This document shows positions 1 to 5,025 of a stretch of 5,025 nt of DNA, piece after piece (positions within the stretch are counted from its first letter, which is position 1; the number at the start of each line of letters is the position of its first letter). A model generated the notes under the pieces. That model worked only from the letters and a program-made list of their open reading frames with translations, was not told the origin of the DNA and searched no databases. Origin of the DNA: Anaerolineae bacterium. Its GTDB lineage: Bacteria; Chloroflexota; Anaerolineae; UBA1429. The position numbers and the translations under genes are program-made. The DNA lies in contig JAFGLK010000080.1 of assembly GCA_016928125.1 (NCBI GenBank), forward strand, positions 1 to 5,025, in the 5' to 3' direction.

Positions 1-1
1 G

Positions 2-109
2 CAGGAGCTAAGGCTGAGTGGCGGCCAGACGCGCGAGCTCGTATACTACCTAATACTTGCGGACAGCCTGGATCAAGCGCTAAGGTACCGCGTGCTCCAG
101 GCGTACTGA
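2..109 (+). CDS. C-terminal fragment of an unidentified protein (5' end outside window)
   Basis: The second reading frame is open from the left edge to a TGA at 107-109 and gives 35 residues ending in LDQALRYRVLQAY. The mix of leucines, charged residues and aromatics looks like a helical end of a soluble protein, and the fragment has no internal ATG, so its start would lie upstream of the window. The stop is 63 bases before the aminotransferase start, on the same strand, so the two could be co-transcribed. I do not recognise the family. Another frame is also open here, but its product is rich in Arg, Pro and Ala, runs on into the aminotransferase gene out of frame, and looks like GC-rich noise. 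The call rests only on an open frame and composition. Confidence 0.4.
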   Translation, partial: QELRLSGGQTRELVYYLILADSLDQALRYRVLQAY

Positions 110-162
110 GACGGGCAGCTTGGTGGGCACACGCTGGCGCGCCGTGCCTGTCCACACGAGTG

Positions 163-168
163 AGGAGG
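163..168 (+). promoter_or_regulatory. Ribosome binding site of the aminotransferase gene
   Basis: AGGAGG, a full complement to the 16S rRNA 3' end, lies four bases before the ATG at 173. The spacing is a little short but still functional in many bacteria. It fixes the start of the aminotransferase and shows that this genome uses strong Shine-Dalgarno sites. Confidence 0.75.
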
Positions 169-172
169 CCAA

Positions 173-1255
173 ATGAATCTACGCATACCCGGGCCGACAC
201 CTTTGCCCCCGGAAACGATCGCAGCACTGAGCCAGCAGATGATCGACCATCGCGGGCCGCAGTTCGAGGCGATGTTTCGTGAGATCACCGAGTGGCTCAA
301 AGGCTTTTTCGAGACAGAACAGGATGTGTTTGTGCTGACCTGCTCGGGCACAGGCGGCATGGAAGCCGCCATTGTCAACACGCTCTCGCCCGGTGACAAG
401 GTGCTGGCCGCACCGATGGGCGTGTTCGGCGAGCGCTTTTTCGAGATCGCCAAGGCCTTCGGCGCGGAGGTGACGCGTCTGGAGACGCCTATGGGTAGCG
501 CCGTGGCCCCTGAGAAGCTGGGCGCCGCGTTGGCCGAACAGGGCCCCTACAAGGCGGTGCTCTTGACCCAGAACGAGACCTCAACGGGGGTCACCAACGA
601 CTTGGAAGCTCTGTCCCAGGTGATCCAAGCGGCTGCGGATCCCGCGCCGCTGATTCTCGTCGACGCGATCAGTGGCCTGGGCGCGATTCGGTTGCCCATG
701 GATGCCTGGGGCATCGACGTGGTGGTCAGCGGCTCCCAAAAGGCCTGGATGGCTCCCCCGGGCCTGGCCTTTGTCGGATTCGGCGAGCGGGCCTGGGAGG
801 CCTACGGGACGGCCAGCATGCCACGGCACTACTTTGATCTCAGCTTGGCGAAAAGGTATGCCGAGCGCGGCCAGACGCCCACGACCCCTTGCGTGCCGGC
901 CTTGTTCGGGCTGCATGTAAGCCTCCGGAAGATGGTGACGGAAGGGATGACGGCGATTCTGGCTCGCCATGAGCGCATCGGTGCATATTGTCGACAGAGA
1001 GCGCTCGATCTCGGCTTGAAGCTCTATGCCGATCCGGCGCACTATTCGAATACCGTCACCGCCGTGATCCTGCCGCCGGCTCTGAAAAGCCGCGATGTGC
1101 TGAGAAAGCTGCGCGAGGACTACGATATCATCTGCGGCTCGACCAAAGACCCCCAGGTTGACATGATTCGCATCGGTCACATGGGTTATGTGAGCGAGGC
1201 CGACATCGACGCCGTATTCGATGCCCTGGCGGAGATCCTGGCCGGGAAGGACTAG
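173..1255 (+). CDS. Class V PLP-dependent aminotransferase (alanine/serine-glyoxylate aminotransferase family)
   Basis: A 360-residue cytosolic fold-type I aminotransferase of normal family length (about 350-400). Visible landmarks are the N-terminal IPGPTPLPP that opens the family, the phosphate-binding SGTGG at 58-62, NETSTG at 134-139, the VDAISGLG segment whose Asp164 should pair with the PLP ring nitrogen, and SGSQKAWMAPPG at 186-197, in which Lys190 is the expected Schiff-base lysine. Arg333 in RIGHMG is the likely substrate-carboxylate arginine. Relatives move the amino group of alanine, serine or a similar donor to glyoxylate or pyruvate; some act on ureidoglycine or in serine metabolism. 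The sequence alone does not settle the substrate. The start is the ATG behind AGGAGG. It may share a transcript with the gene ending at 109, and a hairpin terminator follows the stop. No catalytic residue is missing. Confidence 0.93.
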   Translation: MNLRIPGPTPLPPETIAALSQQMIDHRGPQFEAMFREITEWLKGFFETEQDVFVLTCSGTGGMEAAIVNTLSPGDKVLAAPMGVFGERFFEIAKAFGAEVTRLETPMGSAVAPEKLGAALAEQGPYKAVLLTQNETSTGVTNDLEALSQVIQAAADPAPLILVDAISGLGAIRLPMDAWGIDVVVSGSQKAWMAPPGLAFVGFGERAWEAYGTASMPRHYFDLSLAKRYAERGQTPTTPCVPALFGLHVSLRKMVTEGMTAILARHERIGAYCRQRALDLGLKLYADPAHYSNTVTAVILPPALKSRDVLRKLREDYDIICGSTKDPQVDMIRIGHMGYVSEADIDAVFDALAEILAGKD

Positions 1256-1283
1256 GATTCCTTCAAGCGCTGACCTGTGCAGG

Positions 1284-1331
1284 CCCATCACGCTGAGAAA
1301 CGTTCTCGCCTCAGCGCGATGGGTTCCTTGT
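1284..1331 (+). terminator. Probable intrinsic terminator after the aminotransferase gene
   Basis: The left arm CCCATCACGCTGAG (1284-1297) pairs with the right arm CTCAGCGCGATGGG (1310-1323) in 13 of 14 positions; the one mismatch is A against C. The loop is 12 bases. The downstream stretch TTCCTTGT (1324-1331) is T-rich but not a pure T run. It lies 28 bases after the aminotransferase stop and before every candidate start of the MurJ-like gene, so it most likely ends the aminotransferase transcript. A shorter alternative stem, GAGAA/TTCTC, competes with the loop-side part of the main stem. Confidence 0.7.
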
Positions 1332-1398
1332 CCCGAGGCATCAAGGCCCAGTGTGGTCCGTAGCCGACGCAAGGCGACTGCTCAGCCTTCCATACGTG

Positions 1399-1404
1399 AA
1401 GGAG
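1399..1404 (+). promoter_or_regulatory. Ribosome binding site that decides the MurJ-like start
   Basis: AAGGAG sits six bases before an in-frame TTG at 1411. The other in-frame candidates are GTG 1351, ATG 1423, ATG 1456 and GTG 1507. None has a comparable site at proper spacing: ATG 1423 is 18 bases from this one, and ATG 1456 has only a GGAG 12 bases away. This makes TTG 1411 the best-supported start. Confidence 0.55.
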
Positions 1405-1410
1405 CCCCTG

Positions 1411-3096
1411 TTGTCTTCTCCAATGCGCCATAGCCGTGCGGAGCCCCCGACCCGCATGCCATGTCCCTCGGACAGGGCGACGCAGAGCCAGGATCGCGGC
1501 AGGTCAGTGGGTATTGCTCGCGCCGCCGGCATCAACTCGCTGGGCAACGTCGCCAGCCGGGCCTTGGGGCTGTTGCGCGAGGCGGTTGTCGCTGGAACCT
1601 TTGGCGCGAGCGGCGCAACCAGCGCCTTTGACGCCGTCAGCGGCGTGCCCAAGATGGTCTACGAGCTGCTGATCGGGGGCATGCTCAGCGCGGCCCTGGT
1701 GCCTGTGCTGAGCGAATACGCCACCGAAGACCACCGCGCCGAGATCGAGGAAGTGCTGTCGATTCTGCTGAGCGTGGCCAGCGTGGTGCTCGTCGCTGTG
1801 GTGGTGATGCTGGAGCTGGCGGCGCCCTGGATTGCGCCGCTTCTCGTCGGCGGTTTCGAGCCCAGGCTGCTCCAAACGGCCACGCGCTTGGTGCGCATCA
1901 TCGTGCCCTCGATTCTCATCTATGGCCTCTCTGGCATCTTGCAGGCCTTCCATTATGCGCACCAGCGTTTCGTCTTTCCCGCCATGGGGGCGCCGGCCCA
2001 CAACCTGGGCGTGATCCTGGTCGTGTTGCTGCTGGCGCGCCGCTTGGATATCGCCAGCCTCAGCGTCGGCATCCTGGTCGCGGCGTTGGTCCAGCTCCTG
2101 GTTCAATTGCCGGGCTTGCGCGGCACGCACATCAGATGGCGATTCAACTGGCAACATCCCGTGGTACAGCGCATTCTGAGGCTATATGCTCCGGTGGTGC
2201 TGAGCATCGTGATTCAGAATGTGGGCATCGTCATCGATCGCAACCTGGCCTCTCGAACCGTCAACGAGGCCATCACATGGATGACCAAGGCGACCTTTCT
2301 CATCCAATTGCCTCTTGGGTTGGTTTCCATGGCCATCTCATTGGCCGTGCTCCCCACGCTATCTCAGATCGACGCGGCCAGGGAAGTCGACCGCTTCAAG
2401 CGGATGCTCAGCCTGGGACTGCGTCTTGTCCTGGTGGTCATTATCCCTGCAGGCCTGGGTCTGTATGCCCTGGGGCGCCCGATCATCGAGCTGATCTTTG
2501 AACATGGCGAATTCACCTCCGTCGACACGCTGCAAAGCTGGCGCGCGCTGCGGCTCTATCTGCTGGGGCTGCCTTTTGCGGCCATCGATCTGCCACTGGT
2601 CTTTAGCTTTTACGCCCAGAAGGACACGGTAACGCCGGTCATCGTGGGCATCGTGACGGTGTTGATCTATCTGGTCGTTGGCCCGACGCTTGCTTTTGTG
2701 GCCGGCTGGAGTTACCTGGGCCTGGTGATGGCCAATTCAGTACAGCTTGGCAGCCATGCGTTGATCATGCTGGTCCTCTTTGCGCGGCGCTTTGGCAGCT
2801 TGCAAGGCTATGGGGTGGGATTGACGGCCCTCAAATCGGGAATCGCATCGATCCCGATGGCCGCCCTGAGCTACGGCGGCTACCAGTTGCTACAGCGCCT
2901 GCCCTTGTCCGGCCTGGCGGGCGAGCTCCTAGCCGTGGTGCTGTGCCTCAGCCTGGGGGGAATAGGCTATGTCGCGGCGGCCCGCCCCTTGCGCATTGCC
3001 GAGCTGGATATGCTTTGGGGCGTCATGCGTCGGCGACTCGAACGCAGGCAGACCCCTGCGGGTTCGGCGTCAGGAGACGGTTCGTCGAACGTCTGA
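1411..3096 (+). CDS. murJ: MurJ/MviN-type lipid II flippase (MVF family, MOP superfamily)
   Basis: A polytopic membrane protein, 561 residues from TTG 1411, against about 510-530 for typical MurJ. MurJ moves lipid-linked peptidoglycan precursor across the cytoplasmic membrane. Residues 1-33 are hydrophilic and poorly conserved-looking; the family domain begins near SVGIARAAG. Family marks are ASRALGLLRE (48-57), GGMLSAALVPVL (89-100), GRPIIELIFEHGEF (355-368) and FYAQKDTVTP (400-409). About 14 hydrophobic segments can be traced, roughly at 36-60, 78-101, 116-145, 162-180, 193-208, 218-235, 259-277, 293-315, 336-353, 382-401, 409-432, 434-456, 477-493 and 502-526. The C-terminal tail is short and polar. 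The arginines matching E. coli R18 and R24 are kept (R50, R56), but the positions matching D39, R52 and R270 appear replaced, so exact substrate handling may differ. It lies downstream of a terminator, so it probably has its own promoter; I could not find a convincing one. The family call is firm; the start is uncertain between 1351 and 1507. Confidence 0.9.
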   Translation: MSSPMRHSRAEPPTRMPCPSDRATQSQDRGRSVGIARAAGINSLGNVASRALGLLREAVVAGTFGASGATSAFDAVSGVPKMVYELLIGGMLSAALVPVLSEYATEDHRAEIEEVLSILLSVASVVLVAVVVMLELAAPWIAPLLVGGFEPRLLQTATRLVRIIVPSILIYGLSGILQAFHYAHQRFVFPAMGAPAHNLGVILVVLLLARRLDIASLSVGILVAALVQLLVQLPGLRGTHIRWRFNWQHPVVQRILRLYAPVVLSIVIQNVGIVIDRNLASRTVNEAITWMTKATFLIQLPLGLVSMAISLAVLPTLSQIDAAREVDRFKRMLSLGLRLVLVVIIPAGLGLYALGRPIIELIFEHGEFTSVDTLQSWRALRLYLLGLPFAAIDLPLVFSFYAQKDTVTPVIVGIVTVLIYLVVGPTLAFVAGWSYLGLVMANSVQLGSHALIMLVLFARRFGSLQGYGVGLTALKSGIASIPMAALSYGGYQLLQRLPLSGLAGELLAVVLCLSLGGIGYVAAARPLRIAELDMLWGVMRRRLERRQTPAGSASGDGSSNV

Positions 3097-3105
3097 GGCG
3101 CCTCA
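3094..3105. repeat. Perfect 12-base palindrome over the MurJ stop codon
   Basis: TGAGGCGCCTCA is its own reverse complement and begins with the TGA stop of the MurJ-like gene. As RNA it could form only a four-pair stem with a four-base loop and has no T run, so it is a weak terminator candidate at best. It could be chance in GC-rich DNA. Confidence 0.35.
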
Positions 3106-3218
3106 CCCGGCCGCCGCAGAGCTGTCGTGTCGAAGTGGATGAGCCCCACCACTCAGCCCTCGGGCAGGCTTTCGCGAGAGGAGCTCGTTCACGCTTGTCC
3201 CGCGACCAGAGTGCTGGC

Positions 3219-3239
3219 GTGGTTCAGCATCAGAACCAC
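3219..3239 (-). terminator. Hairpin at the 3' end of the LOG gene, without a T run
   Basis: GTGGTTC (3219-3225) and GAACCAC (3233-3239) form a perfect seven-pair stem around a seven-base loop. The stop codon of the minus-strand LOG gene (3230-3232) lies in the loop. There is no T tract on either side, so it is not a classical intrinsic terminator. It could still protect the transcript end or pause polymerase arriving from either convergent gene. The rest of the 133-base gap (3097-3229) shows only short palindromes and no gene. Confidence 0.35.
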
Positions 3240-3814
3240 TTGCTGGGCAGGGCGGGGGCAGTATAGCTCTCCACATAGTCGAGCGCCTGGACCGGCGTAT
3301 CGGCCACATGGTACAGCGCACGGTAGTCGGGTTTGGCAAAGCGCTCCTGGTAGAGCCACTCGAAATGCGCCAGCAGATGGTCGAAAGGCCTCATGGCTGA
3401 CGGTTCAGCCTTCACGTTCAGCAACACGATAGGGGCTTGCAGATACCCCAATTGTTTCAAGGTGAGCACCTGTAGGAGCTCCTCCAGCGTGCCAAAACCG
3501 CCTGGCAAGGCGACAAACGCCTCGGCTCGCTCTTCCATCAAGCGCTTGCGCTCGGCCATCGTCTCGGCGACCAGCATCTCGTCGGCCTGACAGAACATCA
3601 GGTCGCGCTCTGCCAAACGCCGCGGAATGACCCCGATCACCGTGCCGCCGGCTTGATGCACCGCGCGAGCCAATGCCCCCATGAGGCCAACATCGGCGCC
3701 GCCATAGATGAGTGCGTGCCCCCTTGTAGCCAGCTCTCGGCCCAGCGTGCACGCAGCCTCTACGTACGCGGCGTGCACAGCTGCGCTCGAGGAGCAGTAG
3801 ACGCAAATCTGCAA
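3230..3814 (-). CDS. LOG-family nucleotide 5'-monophosphate phosphoribohydrolase
   Basis: 194 residues from TTG 3814, matching the usual 180-200 of single-domain LOG proteins (Rossmann-like fold, cytosolic, usually dimeric). LOG enzymes split cytokinin ribotides or ordinary nucleoside 5'-monophosphates such as AMP into base and ribose 5-phosphate. Seen here: ICVYCSSS just after the start, YGGADVGLMG around 37-46, MAERK at 86-90, which carries the conserved Arg89-Lys90, and PGGFGTLEE at 104-112, the defining phosphate/ribose-binding motif with its glutamates. All key motifs are intact. The first glycine-rich motif has Ala where many members have a third Gly, which is common. The start is chosen because GAGGAG lies seven bases upstream and the promoter makes the ATG at 3838 nearly leaderless; that ATG would add eight residues (MRSLRRRG). 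It is convergent with the MurJ-like gene and divergent from the sulfatase gene. Bacterial members are often mislabelled lysine decarboxylases; I see no decarboxylase features. Substrate preference cannot be read from the sequence. Confidence 0.9.
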   Translation of the reverse strand: MQICVYCSSSAAVHAAYVEAACTLGRELATRGHALIYGGADVGLMGALARAVHQAGGTVIGVIPRRLAERDLMFCQADEMLVAETMAERKRLMEERAEAFVALPGGFGTLEELLQVLTLKQLGYLQAPIVLLNVKAEPSAMRPFDHLLAHFEWLYQERFAKPDYRALYHVADTPVQALDYVESYTAPALPSKWF

Positions 3815-3821
3815 GCCCCTT

Positions 3822-3827
3822 CTCCTC
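3822..3827 (-). promoter_or_regulatory. Ribosome binding site that decides the LOG start
   Basis: On the minus strand GAGGAG occupies 3827-3822, seven bases before the in-frame TTG at 3814-3812. The upstream ATG at 3838 has no such site in front of it. Starting at the TTG puts ICVYC two residues from the N-terminus, as in typical LOG proteins. Confidence 0.55.
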
Positions 3828-3847
3828 AGCGATCGCATGTGGCGCTG

Positions 3848-3876
3848 AGCATATCGGGACCAAACTACCGTGTCAA
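3848..3876 (-). promoter_or_regulatory. Sigma70-type promoter for the LOG gene
   Basis: Reading the minus strand, TTGACA (3876-3871) is a perfect -35 box, followed after 17 bp by TATGCT (3853-3848), which matches four of six -10 bases, including the key TA and final T. Transcription should begin near 3841, leaving about 27 bases of leader before TTG 3814 with GAGGAG inside it. That arrangement is coherent with the chosen start. Prediction from sequence only. Confidence 0.5.
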
Positions 3877-3881
3877 GTACG

Positions 3882-3910
3882 CCTTCCGTGACCGGTCGCC
3901 TTGTGGAAGG
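3882..3910. repeat. Inverted repeat between the two divergent promoters
   Basis: CCTTCC (3882-3887) and GGAAGG (3905-3910) are inverted arms 17 bases apart, with a separate perfect palindrome GACCGGTC (3890-3897) between them, though not centred. Another eight-base palindrome, GAACGTTC, lies at 3932-3939. The region 3877-3961 between the two -35 boxes is where a regulator would bind, but palindromes this short also arise by chance, so an operator is only a possibility. Confidence 0.25.
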
Positions 3911-3961
3911 GGACGCCGTCGGCACGAGAATGAACGTTCGCGCGCCGGACAGATCCCGGCC

Positions 3962-3991
3962 TTGACATCCACTTCCCTCTCTGACTATCAT
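3962..3991 (+). promoter_or_regulatory. Sigma70-type promoter for the sulfatase gene
   Basis: TTGACA (3962-3967) is a perfect -35 box and TATCAT (3986-3991) matches five of six -10 bases, separated by 18 bp. The predicted transcription start is near 3998, giving a leader of about 45 bases before the ATG at 4044. It points away from the LOG promoter, whose -35 box lies about 85 bases upstream. Confidence 0.6.
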
Positions 3992-4032
3992 CGAACGGTC
4001 TCCAACCCTCCCCCTGAAAGCCCCTACCAAAT

Positions 4033-4037
4033 GGAGG
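4033..4037 (+). promoter_or_regulatory. Ribosome binding site of the sulfatase gene
   Basis: GGAGG lies six bases before the ATG at 4044. It selects this ATG over the ATG at 4031, which is in another frame and overlaps the site itself. Confidence 0.75.
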
Positions 4038-4043
4038 ATCAGC

Positions 4044-5025
4044 ATGGCTCAAGGGCGCCCCAATATCCTGTTCATCATGACGGACGAACAACGCTATGAT
4101 AGCCTCGGCTGCTATGGCAACCCCGTATTGCGCACCCCCTCCATCGATTCGCTGGCCCGTGATGGGGTGCGTTTTGAGCGCTGCTACGCCCAGAATCCGA
4201 TGTGCATGCCGGCACGCATGGCCATCATGACTGGACGCTACTGCTCGGAGCACGGCTGCAATATCAACTGCACCGGATTGCCGCCTCACGAGCAAGCTCA
4301 GACCTTCATGCGGCATCTGCGCCGGGCGGGCTATTGGACCGCTGCCATCGGCAAGATGCACATGATGCCCAAGTGGGGGCCGTTTGGGTTTAGCTATCTC
4401 GATCTGGTGGATGGTCAGGCCGATCGAAACAACCAGTATACCGACTACCTGGAGGCCATGGGCTGGGCCGGCAGGCAGCATGAGGCCAAAGGCGACAAGG
4501 AGCTTCCCGAGATGGGGGGCGGCATCTACACCGCGGACCTTCCGGCGGCTGAGACCATCGACGCCTTTGTCGGGCGTCGGGCCCTGCGCTGGTTGCAGGC
4601 GTATGATCGCGGAGAACCGTTCTGTCTGTGGGTTTCATTCAGCAATCCCCATTTCCCCTTTAACCCGCCCGAGCCGTATGATGCCCTTTACGATCCCAAC
4701 GAGGTGCCCTTACCAGTCTGGCGCGAAGGCGAACTGGCCAACAAGCCGGCCCAGTTACGCCTCTCGCAGGAGCGCGGCTTTGAGGCAGTGACCGAAGATC
4801 AGATGCGCCGCATGGTGGCCCATTACTATGGCACGATTTCGCTGATAGATGATCAGGTTGGGCAACTCCTACACCTGCTCGAGAGCCGAGGCTGGCTGCA
4901 TGACACCTTGGTCGCCTACACGAGCGACCATGGCGATGTCTTGGGTGATCATCACCTCTTCCTGAAGAGCGGCGTCACGTTCTATGATAGCTGCGTGCGC
5001 GTACCTTTGCTGATCCGTTACCCAC
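4044..5025 (+). CDS. Formylglycine-dependent sulfatase, cytosolic type (3' end outside window)
   Basis: 327 residues are visible before the window ends; family members usually have 450-550, so the C-terminal third is missing. These enzymes hydrolyse sulfate esters, or phosphonate monoesters in related branches, using a formylglycine made from Cys. Seen: NILFIMTDEQ (7-16) with metal-site Asp14; CMPAR at 54-58, matching the C-x-P-x-R signature with Cys54 as the residue to be converted; GYWTAAIGKMH (96-106), the second sulfatase signature with Lys104 and His106; SNPH with His203; SDHGD (294-298) with Asp295-His296; and Lys308. Glu at 15 in place of a second Asp, and Asp-His rather than Asp-Asn late on, recall choline-sulfatase and phosphonate monoester hydrolase branches. 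There is no signal peptide: the first strand begins at residue 7, so it should act in the cytosol on imported or internal substrates. It needs a formylglycine-generating enzyme encoded elsewhere. Its own promoter and SD are present. Substrate not determinable. Confidence 0.92.
   Translation, partial: MAQGRPNILFIMTDEQRYDSLGCYGNPVLRTPSIDSLARDGVRFERCYAQNPMCMPARMAIMTGRYCSEHGCNINCTGLPPHEQAQTFMRHLRRAGYWTAAIGKMHMMPKWGPFGFSYLDLVDGQADRNNQYTDYLEAMGWAGRQHEAKGDKELPEMGGGIYTADLPAAETIDAFVGRRALRWLQAYDRGEPFCLWVSFSNPHFPFNPPEPYDALYDPNEVPLPVWREGELANKPAQLRLSQERGFEAVTEDQMRRMVAHYYGTISLIDDQVGQLLHLLESRGWLHDTLVAYTSDHGDVLGDHHLFLKSGVTFYDSCVRVPLLIRYP

Noticed and set aside
123..155. Imperfect hairpin (GTGGGCAC against GTGC and CCAC) before the aminotransferase, with GGCGCGCC in the loop
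   Set aside because: The stem is short and has a four-base bulge, and no known riboswitch or leader pattern is visible. It is within what GC-rich DNA produces by chance.
1328..1356. Possible promoter for the MurJ-like gene starting with TTGTCC
   Set aside because: At 17 bp spacing the -10 position reads GTGTGG, which is not a usable box; no other pair in 1324-1410 is better.
581..1372. Long minus-strand open frame (263 codons) across the aminotransferase gene
   Set aside because: It lies antisense to a gene with clear catalytic motifs, and its product is His-, Arg- and Gly-rich without recognisable motifs. GC-rich third positions explain the lack of stops.
1504..2157. Minus-strand open frame (217 codons) within the MurJ-like gene
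   Set aside because: It is very rich in Gln, His, Asp and Arg, the mirror image of hydrophobic transmembrane codons on the plus strand. It is a shadow, not a gene.
2943..3266. Plus-strand open frame across the MurJ-LOG convergent gap
   Set aside because: Most of it is an out-of-frame reading of the MurJ C-terminus. The product is Arg/Pro/Gly-rich and has no ribosome site.
3839..4045. N-terminal extension of LOG by 69 or more residues from an ATG at 4045
   Set aside because: The extra residues are low in conserved features, the family begins at ICVYC, and the extension would run through both predicted promoters and overlap the sulfatase start codon.
3873..4481. Minus-strand open frame (202 codons) over the divergent control region and the sulfatase start
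   Set aside because: It overlaps the sulfatase core motifs antisense and the predicted sulfatase promoter and SD. No family motif or RBS supports it.
1..5025. Mobile element, CRISPR array, toxin-antitoxin, phage or secondary-metabolite cluster
   Set aside because: I found no transposase or integrase motifs, direct-repeat arrays, small overlapping gene pairs or modular enzymes on either strand. The window looks like ordinary chromosomal housekeeping and metabolic DNA.

Overview
This 5,025-base, GC-rich stretch of bacterial chromosome holds four recognisable genes and the tail of a fifth. None is mobile, and there is no tRNA, rRNA or CRISPR array. The proteins are a class V PLP aminotransferase, a MurJ-type flippase, a LOG-family phosphoribohydrolase and a formylglycine-type sulfatase. 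A shortened membrane-flippase signature in the MurJ-like protein, the absence of signal peptides on the enzymes and strong Shine-Dalgarno (SD) sites would suit a Chloroflexota-like bacterium. That placement is an inference from protein flavour, not a demonstrated taxonomy.

Layout. Bases 2-109 are probably the last 35 codons of an upstream plus-strand gene that I cannot identify. After a 63-base gap comes the aminotransferase (173-1255), which ends in a strong hairpin terminator (1284-1331). The MurJ-like gene follows on the same strand (about 1411-3096) and is best started at a TTG behind an AAGGAG site. A 133-base convergent gap separates it from the minus-strand LOG gene (3230-3814). A 229-base divergent control region lies between LOG and the plus-strand sulfatase (4044 to beyond the window end). 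No gene-free stretch exceeds 300 bases.

The most informative non-coding part is the LOG/sulfatase divergent region. Each gene has its own sigma70-type promoter with a perfect TTGACA -35 box and an acceptable -10 box at 17 or 18 bp. The LOG promoter places transcription only a few bases before the upstream ATG, which supports an internal TTG, preceded by GAGGAG, as the real LOG start.

The genes do not form an obvious pathway. They read as three or four separate transcription units: amino-group transfer, cell-wall precursor export, nucleotide 5'-monophosphate hydrolysis and sulfate-ester (or related) hydrolysis. I see no convincing new defence, mobile or biosynthetic system. The points most worth a second look are the altered key residues in the MurJ-like protein, the divergent promoter pair and the two TTG starts.
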